Shown here: piece by piece, positions 41,936 through 50,100 of the stretch | Numbering within the stretch: the stretch's first letter is position 1 | Layout: each line of letters begins with the position of its first letter | DNA from: Microbacterium neungamense | Lineage (GTDB): Bacteria > Actinomycetota > Actinomycetes > Actinomycetales > Microbacteriaceae | Direction of reading: 5' to 3' | Assembly (NCBI RefSeq): GCF_024971095.1 | Contig: NZ_CP069717.1 | Coordinates: forward strand, 186,001-250,000 | Length of the DNA: 64,000 nucleotides | Notes under the pieces: generated by a model | Seen by the model: only the letters and a program-made list of their open reading frames with translations | What the model was told of the DNA's origin: nothing | Databases searched by the model: none | Made by a program: the position numbers and the translations under genes

Positions 41936-42547
41936 CTCGGCCTGTTCGAGAATCCGTACGTGGACGAGGACGCCGCGGATGCGATCGTCGGGCGCGCCGA
42001 CTTCCGCGCCGCCGGCGAGGCCGCGCAGCGCGCCTCGATCACGGTGCTCACCAACGACGGCGTGCTCCCCGCAGCTCGCGGGCGCCGCCTGTACGTCGAG
42101 GGGATCGAGCCCGAGGTGGCGGCCGCGTACGGCGAGGTCGTCTCCTCCCCGGCGGATGCCGACCTCGCGGTGATCCGGCTGCACGCGCCGTACGAGCAGC
42201 GTGCGACGGCGTTCGAGAACTTCTTCCACGCGGGCTCGCTGGACTTCCCCGAGGACGTCGTCGCCCACGTGCGCGCGGTGGCCGACCAGGTCGCCACCGT
42301 GGTCGACGTGCTGTGCGACCGCCCGGCGATCCTCACGCCGTTCGTCAGCTCCGCCTCCGCGATCACCGTCAACTGGGGGGCGTCCGGTGCGGCCCTGCTC
42401 GACGTGCTCACCGGCGCGGCCGAGGCGAAGGGACGACTGCCCTTCGACCTGCCGCGGTCCATGGCGGCGGTCGAAGAGTCCCGGCCCGACGTGCCGTTCG
42501 ACACCGCCGACCCGCTGTTCCGGTTCGGGCACGGCCTGAGCATCTGA
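41933..42547 (+). pseudogene. C-terminal remnant of a GH3 beta-glucosidase
   Basis: The frame opens directly with ALGLFENPYVDEDAADAIVG, a segment that lies in the middle of family 3 glycoside hydrolases, and continues through EAAQRASITVLTNDGVLPA, VDVLCDRPAILTPFVSSASAITVNW and AKGRLPFDLPRSMAAVEES to FRFGHGLSI, the normal C-terminus. The whole N-terminal TIM-barrel domain with the catalytic Asp is missing, so it is inactive. The break is within a few bases of the TetR remnant's break. Confidence 0.75.
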
Positions 42548-42556
42548 CCCGGAGGG

Positions 42557-42618
42557 CTGTGGAGTCGCGACAATCGCGGCGGAGGAGGTCCCTCCCCGCG
42601 GTTGGCGCGACTCCACAG
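42557..42618 (+). terminator. inverted repeat after the GH3 remnant
   Basis: ctgtggagtcgcg (42557-42569) pairs with cgcgactccacag (42606-42618); the interior holds a further GC-rich palindrome (cgcggcggaggagg / cctccccgcg). Confidence 0.65.
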
Positions 42619-42686
42619 TCGACTTCGACGGCCGTTGTGGCAGTCCTACCATGAGGGTGTCCCGACATCCTTCGAGAGGAACCGCC

Positions 42687-44747
42687 ATGGTCGACGCCGC
42701 CGTCCGCCCCGATCCGGCATCCGCCGAGTACGACGACATCCGCATCGACGTCGCTCAGGTCACCGAGCGCCTCCTCGGCACGTGGGCCGACACCCGCCGC
42801 AAGGCCCGCGAGATGATCAAGGACCCGGCGTTCTGGCGCGACGACGCGCTCGGCAAGGACGAGCACCGCGAGCGCGTGCTGTCGCAGCTGCACCTGCTGG
42901 TGCAGAACAACGCCGTGCACCGGGCCTTCCCGAAGGCGTTCGGCGGCGAGGAGGACAACGGCGGCAACATCGCCGGCTTCGAGGAGCTCGTCGTCGCCGA
43001 CCCCAGCCTGCAGATCAAGTCCGGGGTGCAGTGGGGCCTGTTCGGCTCCGCCGTCCTGCAGCTGGGCACGGAGGAGCACCACCGGCGGTGGCTGCCGGGC
43101 ATCATGGACCTCTCCATCCCCGGCGCGTTCGCGATGACCGAGATCGGGCACGGCTCGGACGTGGCATCCATCGGCACCACCGCGACCTACGACCCGGAGA
43201 CGGAGGAGTTCGTCATCCACACGCCGTTCCGCGGCGCGACCAAGGAGTACCTCGGCAACGCGGCCCTGCATGGCGTGGCCGCCACGGTGTTCGCGCAGCT
43301 GATCACGAACGGCGTGAACCACGGCGTGCACTGCTTCTACGTGCCGCTGCGCGGTGAGGACGGCACGGACCTGCCCGGCATCGGCCGTGAGGATGACGGG
43401 CTCAAGGGCGGCCTGAACGGCATCGACAACGGCCGGCTCAGCTTCGACCACGTGCGCATCCCGCGCACCAACCTGCTGAACCGCTACGGCGACGTCGCCC
43501 CCGACGGCACCTACTCGAGCGCGATCGACAGCCCGGGCCGCCGCTTCTTCACCATGCTCGGCACGCTCGTGCAGGGCCGCGTATCGCTCGACGGCGCCGC
43601 GTCCTGGGCATCCGCTCTCGGCCTGCACATCGCGATCACCTACGCCACGCAGCGCCGCCAGTTCGACGGCGCCGACGGGCAGGAGACGGTGCTGCTCGAC
43701 TACGGCAAGCACCAGCGGCGCCTGCTGCCGCGCCTCGCGACGACCTACGCGCAGATCTTCGCGCACGACGAGTTCCTGCAGAAGTTCGACGGCGTGTTCT
43801 CCGGCCGCACCGACACCCCCGACGACCGCGAGGACCTCGAGACGCTCGCCGCCGCGCTCAAGCCGCTGTCCACCTGGCATGCCCTCGACACGCTGCAGGA
43901 GTGCCGCGAGGCGTGCGGCGGCGCCGGGTTCATGTTCGAGAACCGGCTGGTCGGGTTGCGGCAGGACCTCGACATCTACGTCACCTTCGAGGGCGACAAC
44001 AACGTGCTGCTGCAGCTGGTCGGCAAGCGGCTGCTCTCCGACTTCGCGGCGCAGTTCAAGGGGAAGGATGCCCGGGCGCTCGCCGCCTACGCGGTCGGGC
44101 AGACCGCCGGCAAGGTGTTCCACGGTGCCGGGCTCCGCGCGCTCGGCCAGGCCGTGGCGGACCTGGGCCAGGTGTCGCGCTCGGTGGAGCTCGGGCTGCG
44201 CGAGGAGCAGCAGCACGAGCTGCTCACCGAGCGCGTGCAGCAGATGGTCGCCGACATCGCCGGCCGGCTGCGCGCGGCCGGCAAGGACAGGGTGCTCGGC
44301 GAGAGGCTGTTCAACGAGAACCAGGCCGAGCTCATCGAGGCCGCCCGCGCGCACGGCGAGCTGCTGCAGTGGGAGGCGTTCACCGATGTCGTGCACCAGA
44401 CGACGGATGCCGGCACGAAGCAGGTGCTGACCTGGCTGCGGGATCTGTTCGGGCTGCACGTCATCGAGAAGCACCTGGCCTGGTACCTCATCAACGGGCG
44501 GCTGTCGACGCAGCGGGCAGCCGCCGTGTCGCGGTACATCGACCGGCTGTGTGCCCGGCTGCGTCCGCACGCGCTGGATCTGGTGGCCGCGTTCGGCTAC
44601 GAGCCCGAGCACGTCCGCGCCCCGATCGCGTCCGGCATCGAGGAGCAGCGGCAGGACGAGGCGCGCGCCCACTACGCCGCTCTCCGCGCCTCCGGCAACG
44701 CCCCGATCACCGAGAAGCAGCTGAAGAAGCGTCTTTCCGGTCGTTGA
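42687..44747 (+). CDS. acyl-CoA oxidase / dehydrogenase family protein
   Basis: A 686-residue flavoprotein of the peroxisomal-type acyl-CoA oxidase family, which oxidises acyl-CoA with electron transfer to oxygen. The flavin domain shows FAMTEIGHGSDVASIGTTAT and TPFRGATKEYLGNAALHG; CREACGGAGFMFENRL is followed by YVTFEGDNNVLLQLVGK with the catalytic Glu. The C-terminal half is the extra helical domain found in oxidases but not in short dehydrogenases. The ATG at 42687 follows GAGAGGA; an upstream ATG at 42651 lies near the promoter (TACCAT, around 42647). The last codons lie inside an intergenic repeat (hairpin from 44737). Confidence 0.9.
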   Translation: MVDAAVRPDPASAEYDDIRIDVAQVTERLLGTWADTRRKAREMIKDPAFWRDDALGKDEHRERVLSQLHLLVQNNAVHRAFPKAFGGEEDNGGNIAGFEELVVADPSLQIKSGVQWGLFGSAVLQLGTEEHHRRWLPGIMDLSIPGAFAMTEIGHGSDVASIGTTATYDPETEEFVIHTPFRGATKEYLGNAALHGVAATVFAQLITNGVNHGVHCFYVPLRGEDGTDLPGIGREDDGLKGGLNGIDNGRLSFDHVRIPRTNLLNRYGDVAPDGTYSSAIDSPGRRFFTMLGTLVQGRVSLDGAASWASALGLHIAITYATQRRQFDGADGQETVLLDYGKHQRRLLPRLATTYAQIFAHDEFLQKFDGVFSGRTDTPDDREDLETLAAALKPLSTWHALDTLQECREACGGAGFMFENRLVGLRQDLDIYVTFEGDNNVLLQLVGKRLLSDFAAQFKGKDARALAAYAVGQTAGKVFHGAGLRALGQAVADLGQVSRSVELGLREEQQHELLTERVQQMVADIAGRLRAAGKDRVLGERLFNENQAELIEAARAHGELLQWEAFTDVVHQTTDAGTKQVLTWLRDLFGLHVIEKHLAWYLINGRLSTQRAAAVSRYIDRLCARLRPHALDLVAAFGYEPEHVRAPIASGIEEQRQDEARAHYAALRASGNAPITEKQLKKRLSGR

Positions 44748-44880
44748 GCGAGGCGGCGAAGCCGACCGAGACGAAACGCACTGCTCCGTGGGGCGTTTCG
44801 TCTCGCTTCGCTCGCTCAACGACCGGGGGTGGCGCGCCCCTTCTCCGTCGGGGCGTTTCGTCTCGCTTCGCTCGCTCAAC
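44737..44880. repeat. inverted and direct copies of the gcgtttcgtctcg repeat
   Basis: An inverted copy (ccggtcgttgagcga... to gagacgaaacgc, 44737-44779) pairs with a direct copy (gcgtttcgtctcgcttcgctcg to caacgaccgg, 44793-44826), forming a long hairpin that includes the oxidase stop codon. A second direct copy follows at about 44851-44884. It is likely to terminate transcription. Confidence 0.8.
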
Positions 44881-44899
44881 GACCGGGGGGCGCCGGCGC

Positions 44900-44905
44900 T
44901 AGCGT
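44900..44905 (+). promoter_or_regulatory. -10 box of tag, leaderless start
   Basis: TAGCGT ends six bases before the ATG at 44912. Confidence 0.4.
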
Positions 44906-44911
44906 GGCGGG

Positions 44912-45496
44912 ATGGAATCCCTCCGCACCGGCCCCGATGCCCGCGCCCGCTGCGCCTGGGTGGGCGACGACGCCGAGTACCGTCGGTACCACGACGAGGA
45001 GTGGGGCACCCCGCTGCACGGCGACCGGGCACTGTTCGAGAAGATGGCGCTCGAGGGCTTCCAGGCGGGGCTGTCCTGGATCACGATCCTCCGCAAGCGC
45101 CCGCGCTTCCGTGAGGCGTTCGCCGGTTTCGACCCGGTCGCCGTCGCCGCCTTCGGCGCGGACGACGTCGAACGGATGATGACGGATGCCGGCATCATCC
45201 GCAACCGGGCGAAGATCGAGGCCACCATCGCCAACGCCTCCCTCGTCGCCGGCATGGCGGAGGGGGAGCTCGACGCGCTGATGTGGTCGTTCGCCCCCGA
45301 CCCCTCGGAGCGGCCGCGGCCGCGCACGCTCGCCGACGTGCCCGCCGTCACCCCGGCATCCGACGCCCTCAGCCGCGAGCTGCGCCGCCGCGGCTTCCGG
45401 TTCGTCGGCCCGACCACGATGTACGCCCTGATGCAGTCGGCCGGCATGGTCGACGACCACGTCGAAGGGTGCTGGCGGGCGGCCGCGGCCGGCTGA
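44912..45496 (+). CDS. tag: DNA-3-methyladenine glycosylase I
   Basis: A 194-residue base-excision repair enzyme that removes 3-methyladenine from alkylated DNA. Typical Tag segments: RCAWVGDDAEYRRYHDEEWG at the N-terminus with a zinc Cys, LFEKMALEGFQAGLSWITIL with the catalytic-site Glu, KRPRFREAFAGFDP, NRAKIEATIANA, and GFRFVGPTTMYALMQSAGMVDDH with the terminal zinc ligands His and Cys (VEGCWR). Length matches the family. It stands alone behind a repeat block with its own promoter. Confidence 0.93.
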   Translation: MESLRTGPDARARCAWVGDDAEYRRYHDEEWGTPLHGDRALFEKMALEGFQAGLSWITILRKRPRFREAFAGFDPVAVAAFGADDVERMMTDAGIIRNRAKIEATIANASLVAGMAEGELDALMWSFAPDPSERPRPRTLADVPAVTPASDALSRELRRRGFRFVGPTTMYALMQSAGMVDDHVEGCWRAAAAG

Positions 45497-45514
45497 CATC
45501 GGTGCACAGTTCCT

Positions 45515-45578
45515 CTTCACTGCACCCTTGCTTCACTGCACCGTTCCTTCACTGCACCGTTCCTTCACTGTGCCGTCA
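45515..45578. repeat. 16-bp tandem repeat, four copies
   Basis: Units at 45515, 45531, 45547 and 45563, consensus cttcactgcaccgttc; copies 2 and 3 are identical and the last is degenerate. It lies just after tag, with no coding role visible. The remaining bases up to 45698 contain the upstream region of the phosphoesterase gene. Confidence 0.9.
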
Positions 45579-45698
45579 CCGCGCGACGACCGGCCCCGGT
45601 GACTTCCGCGCGAACATCCGCGCGGGAAGTTGTCTGCACTTCTCACCGCCTCGCATGCTCGAAGGCGACGCATTCCCCTTCACTCCCAGGAAGAAGTG

Positions 45699-47168
45699 AT
45701 GGCACCCAGACGCACCCTTGGCGCGATCTCCGCATCCGCCGCCCTGCTCGTCACCGCCGTGATCTCGCCCGCGGCCGCGGCGGCCGGCACCGATCCGACC
45801 GCCGCGTCCCGCGTCACGACCGAGCGGCTCGTCTGGTTCGACGGCTTCGACGGCGCCACCGACCCGTGGACGGTCGACGGCGCCTGGCAGCGCTCCACCC
45901 TCTCCGAGGTGGTCGCCGCTCACGGCACCGACCGCCGGCAGGCGTTCACCCGGGCATCCGGCACCATCGCGGTGGCCGAGGCGACGGATGCCGCGCTCGC
46001 CGGCTCGCTGACGAGCAGCCCCATCGCCGTCGAAGGCGGCGACGAGCTGGAGCTGCGCTTCGACAGCCACTACCGTGCCCGCGGCGCGGCGCAGACCGGC
46101 ACGGTGACCGTCGCCTTCGACCGCGGTGCCCCGGTCGTGCTGCGCCAGTATGCCGGCAGCGACGAGGAGTCCGCGCAGCCGCGGCTCCGCGTCGTCGTCC
46201 CGGCCGGTGCGAAGTCGATGACGATCCGCTTCGAGCTGCGCACCGAGGGCGCCGCCGGGTCGTGGATGATCGACGACGTCCAGGTGGTCCGTCCCCTCCG
46301 GCCCCTGGCCGACGACGAGGCGCCGAAGGCGACCGTCGACGTGTTCAGCGACATCCAGGGCGCGACGACCCGGATGCGCGACCTCGTGCTTCCCGGGCTG
46401 CGGTCGCTGCCGCATCCGGCCGACACCCTCGTCGTGAACGGCGACCTCGTCAGCAACGGCGCGACCGCGAACTACGACGCCTATCTGAGCGCGTTCCGCG
46501 CGGGCGGTGGCGACGAGTACGGAACGGTCGTCTCGACCGCCGGGAACCACGAGTTCTACGGCTGGGAGGGGTCGGACGTATACCTCGACCGGTTCCTGGA
46601 CCGCACCGGCATGCGCGGGGTAGGCGGCCAGGGCGGACTCTGGGGCGAGGTGCTCGTCGACGGCGAACTGCCGCTACTCTGGATCGGCAGCGAGTTCTAC
46701 GACTACGCCGCCAAGACCGGCGCCGGGCCGTTCGTGGAGCTGTCCGACGAGCAGTTCGCCTGGCTCGAGGGTCGACTCGCGCACTGGCGCGAGCAGGGCA
46801 AGCCCGTGCTCCTCTTCTCCCATCACGTGCTGCCGTACTCGGTGTCGGGCACCTATGCCCGCTTCTACGCGAACGACTTCGGCGCCGACACCGAGCGGTT
46901 CGCGGCGCTGGTGGCGGAGAACCCGAACGTCGTCATGCTGAACAGCCACACGCACTGGTCCGCGCAGCTGAACGACTGGAGCGTCGAGCAGCGTCCCGAC
47001 CCGGTGCTCGCGCGCGGCGCAACGATCGTGAACACCGCCGCCGTCACGACCATGTACGGACCGAGCGGGGATTGGGGCATATCTCCCCATCGGCGCCCGG
47101 CGAACGCCCCGGTTAGGATGTTCCGGTGCGTCGTGGGCCCATCCTCGGGGCGGCGTGAACTCCGATGA
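45699..47168 (+). CDS. secreted metallophosphoesterase, probably truncated at the C-terminus
   Basis: A 489-residue exported protein. A signal peptide (RRTLGAISASAALLVTAVIS, cut near AAAAA) precedes a beta-sandwich (residues 45-205, WFDGFDGATDPWTVDGAWQR) and a calcineurin-like phosphoesterase domain with TVDVFSDIQGA, VVNGDLVSNG, STAGNHEFYG, LLFSHHVLP and LNSHTHWSAQ for the two metal ions. The first ligand motif is DIQ rather than DxH. After GPSGDWG (about 47075) the sequence turns into unrelated basic residues that overlap the promoter of the next gene, so the natural C-terminus seems lost. The ATG at 45699 follows AAGAAG; 45630 is in frame but precedes the signal peptide. Substrate unknown. 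Confidence 0.75.
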   Translation: MAPRRTLGAISASAALLVTAVISPAAAAAGTDPTAASRVTTERLVWFDGFDGATDPWTVDGAWQRSTLSEVVAAHGTDRRQAFTRASGTIAVAEATDAALAGSLTSSPIAVEGGDELELRFDSHYRARGAAQTGTVTVAFDRGAPVVLRQYAGSDEESAQPRLRVVVPAGAKSMTIRFELRTEGAAGSWMIDDVQVVRPLRPLADDEAPKATVDVFSDIQGATTRMRDLVLPGLRSLPHPADTLVVNGDLVSNGATANYDAYLSAFRAGGGDEYGTVVSTAGNHEFYGWEGSDVYLDRFLDRTGMRGVGGQGGLWGEVLVDGELPLLWIGSEFYDYAAKTGAGPFVELSDEQFAWLEGRLAHWREQGKPVLLFSHHVLPYSVSGTYARFYANDFGADTERFAALVAENPNVVMLNSHTHWSAQLNDWSVEQRPDPVLARGATIVNTAAVTTMYGPSGDWGISPHRRPANAPVRMFRCVVGPSSGRRELR

Positions 47169-47195
47169 AGAGCGATCCCACAGGGGGAACCGGGA
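47112..47195 (+). promoter_or_regulatory. probable promoter region of the surface-protein operon
   Basis: TAGGAT (around 47113-47118) resembles a -10 box; transcription would start near 47125 and give a leader of about 70 bases that overlaps the altered 3' end of the phosphoesterase frame. GGGGGAA (47180-47187 region) provides a ribosome site for the ATG at 47196. Confidence 0.4.
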
Positions 47196-50100
47196 ATGAA
47201 GGCGATGTCGTGGCTGCGGGCGCGCCCGAAGACGCTCGCGTCCGCCGCGGGCGTGACGGCGGGCGTGGTCGCGATCACGACGATGGCGTTCAGCTATGAC
47301 GGGTTCCCGACGACGAAGGTGGATCTGCACGATGGCGGTGTGTGGATCACGAAGTCGTCGAGCCTGCTGGTGGGGCATTTCAACAACGAGTCGACGGTGC
47401 TCGACGGGGGTCTGCGGACCTCGGGTGAGGACTTCGACATCCTGCAGGACGGCACCAATGTGGTGGTCGTCGACAAGGGCAATGCCGCGATCACGGCCGT
47501 GGATCCGGCGCGGATCGCGCTCGGTGACAGCACGGGGGTCCCCGGGTCTGCGGAGGTGGCGCTGGGCAACGAGACCGTGGCCGTGCTGGACCGCAGGTCG
47601 GGCGAGCTCTGGGTGGTGCCGGTGAAGGGCATCGCGGGCTTCGAGATCGAGGGCGCCGAGCCGGTGGCCGAGTTGGGCGAGGTTTCGGATGTCGTGGTGG
47701 CGCGGGATGGCACGGTGTTCGGGGTGTCGGGGTCGCGCGGTGAGGTCGTCACGGTGCCGGTGGATGCGGAGGGTGCTCCGTTGGAGCCGGCCGTGTCGTC
47801 GGTGGGGGAGCTTGAGGGCCCGGTGCAGGTGACGGCCGTGGGTCGGGTGCCGGTGGTGTTGGATGCGGCGGGTGTGGTGACCACGCCGGGTGGGTTCCGG
47901 ACGGAGATCGGTGCGGCGGAGGATGCGGTGTTGCAGTACGCGTCGGCGCCGGGGGATGCGGTGGCGGTGGCGACGGGGTCGTCGTTGGTGCGGGTGCCGT
48001 TGGATGGCGGGGAGCCGCAGGTGACGGATGCCGGGGGGTCGGGGTCGCCGGCGGTGCCGGTGTCGTTGCGGGGCTGCGTGTATGGGGCGTGGGCCGGGTC
48101 GGCGATGTTCGTGCGGGAGTGCCCGGGGGAGTCCAGTGATGTGGTCGCGGGGATCGAGGGCGCGGAGGGGGCGTCGTCGCTGACGTTCCGGGTGAATCGG
48201 GATGTGATCATCCTGAACGATGCGGTCGGTGGTGCGGCGTGGACGGCGGATGAGAGTCTGCAGCGGGTCGACAACTGGAATGACATCACTCCGCCGGAGG
48301 GGGAGACGGAGAACGAGGAGGAGACCACCGAGGAGACGGTGGAGACCACTCTTCCTGAGCGCAGTGAGGTGAACACTCCGCCGGTGGCGGAGGATGATTC
48401 GTTCGGGGTGCGTCCGGGGGGCACGGCGGTGCTGCCGGTGCTGGATAACGACAACGATCCGGACGGTGACGTGCTGGTGGCGACGGTGACGGGGGAGGGG
48501 CCGTCGCTGGGGTCGGTGCAGCCGATCCACAACGGGGCGTCGTTGCAGATGGCGGTGGAGGAGGATGCGTCGGGGTCGGCATCGTTCGGGTACGAGGCCG
48601 ATGATGGTCGGGGTGGGAAGGACACCGCGACGGTGACGGTCTCGGTGCACGACTGGGATCAGAACGGTGCACCGGTTCCGAAGCGGAAGACCACGCTGGC
48701 GGTGGAGTCGGGTGGGACGGTGTCGTACAACATCCTTCCGGACTGGATCGATCCGGACGGCGACGACATCTATCTGAAGGAGGTCATCGCCGCTCCCGGC
48801 GACGAGGTCGACTTCACCACCGACGGCCAGATCACCTACCACGCCGTGGCCAGCCTGCAGGGCCGGAAGGATGTCCAGGTGACCGTGGCGGACGGTCTCG
48901 GCGAGACGGCCACCGGCACGATCGTCCTCGACGTCCGCCCGCCCGGGACGACCGACCCGAAGACGAACGCGGACCACGTGGTGACCCGCGTCGGCGAGCA
49001 GGTGACGGTCTCGCCGCTCGCGAACGACACCAGCAGCGGCCGCGAACCCCTCCGCCTCGCCCGCGTCGACGAGGTCCCCGGTGCCACCGTGCAGGCCGAC
49101 TTCGCCAACAAGACCTTCACCTTCAGCGCCCCCGCACCCGGCGTCTACTACGTGCAGTATCTCGTCACGGCGGGGGCGAAGAACGGCCGCGGCATCGTCC
49201 GGGTCGACGTCACCGAGGCCGCCGACAAGACCCAGCCCCCGGTCGCGGTGCGCGACGTGGCCCTGCTGCCCATCGGCGGCGACGTCCTCATCGGGGTGCT
49301 CGGCAACGACACCGACCCGGCGGGCGGCATCCTCGTCGTCCAGTCCGTGACGGTCGAACCGGGCAGCGGCATCTCGGTCTCGGTGCTGAACCACGAGACC
49401 CTGCGCATCACCGACCAGGGTGCGCTCGACGAGCAGGTGCGGCTGACCTACCGCATCTCGAACGGCGCCCAGTCGGCCGAGGGCGAGGTGGTGGTCATCC
49501 CGATCCCCGCGCCCGACGAGATCCTGCCGCCGGTCGCCAACGACGACCAGGTCGTCGTCCGTGCCGGGGACGTCGTGACGATCCCCGTGCTCGACAACGA
49601 CACCCACCCGAACGACGACGCGATGCACGTCGCCCCCGAGCTGATCGAACCGCTCGTCGACCCGGAGGACGGCGAGGCGTTCGTCTCGCAGGACACCGTG
49701 CGATTCAAGGCGGGCCCCGAGGCGAAGACGGTCTACGCCACGTACGAGGTCGTCGACTCGCGGCAGCAGAAGGATGCCGGCTACATCACCATCCAGATCC
49801 TCCCGGTGAACGAGGAGAAGAACGCCGCTCCCCGGCCGCGGGACATCACCGCGCGCGCCCTCGCCGGCACCGAGGTGAACATCGCCGTGCCGCTGGACGG
49901 CATCGATGAGGACGGCGACTCGGTCGAACTGCTCGGCCTGGCCTCCAGCCCCACCAAGGGCCGCATCACCGAGACCGCCCAGAACTACTTCAGCTACGAG
50001 GCCTTCGACGACTCCAGCGGCGTCGACACGTTCACCTACCGCGTCCGCGACCGGCTCGGCAAGGAGGGCACCGCGACCATCCGGGTCGGCATCGCTCCGG

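Noticed and set aside
45515..45578. CRISPR-like array
   Set aside because: 16-bp units without spacers and no cas genes nearby.
46674..49628. Very long minus-strand open frames across the start of the giant surface-protein gene
   Set aside because: They are antisense to well-supported coding sequence, their products are Arg/His/Val low-complexity, and they arise from the codon pattern of the real gene.
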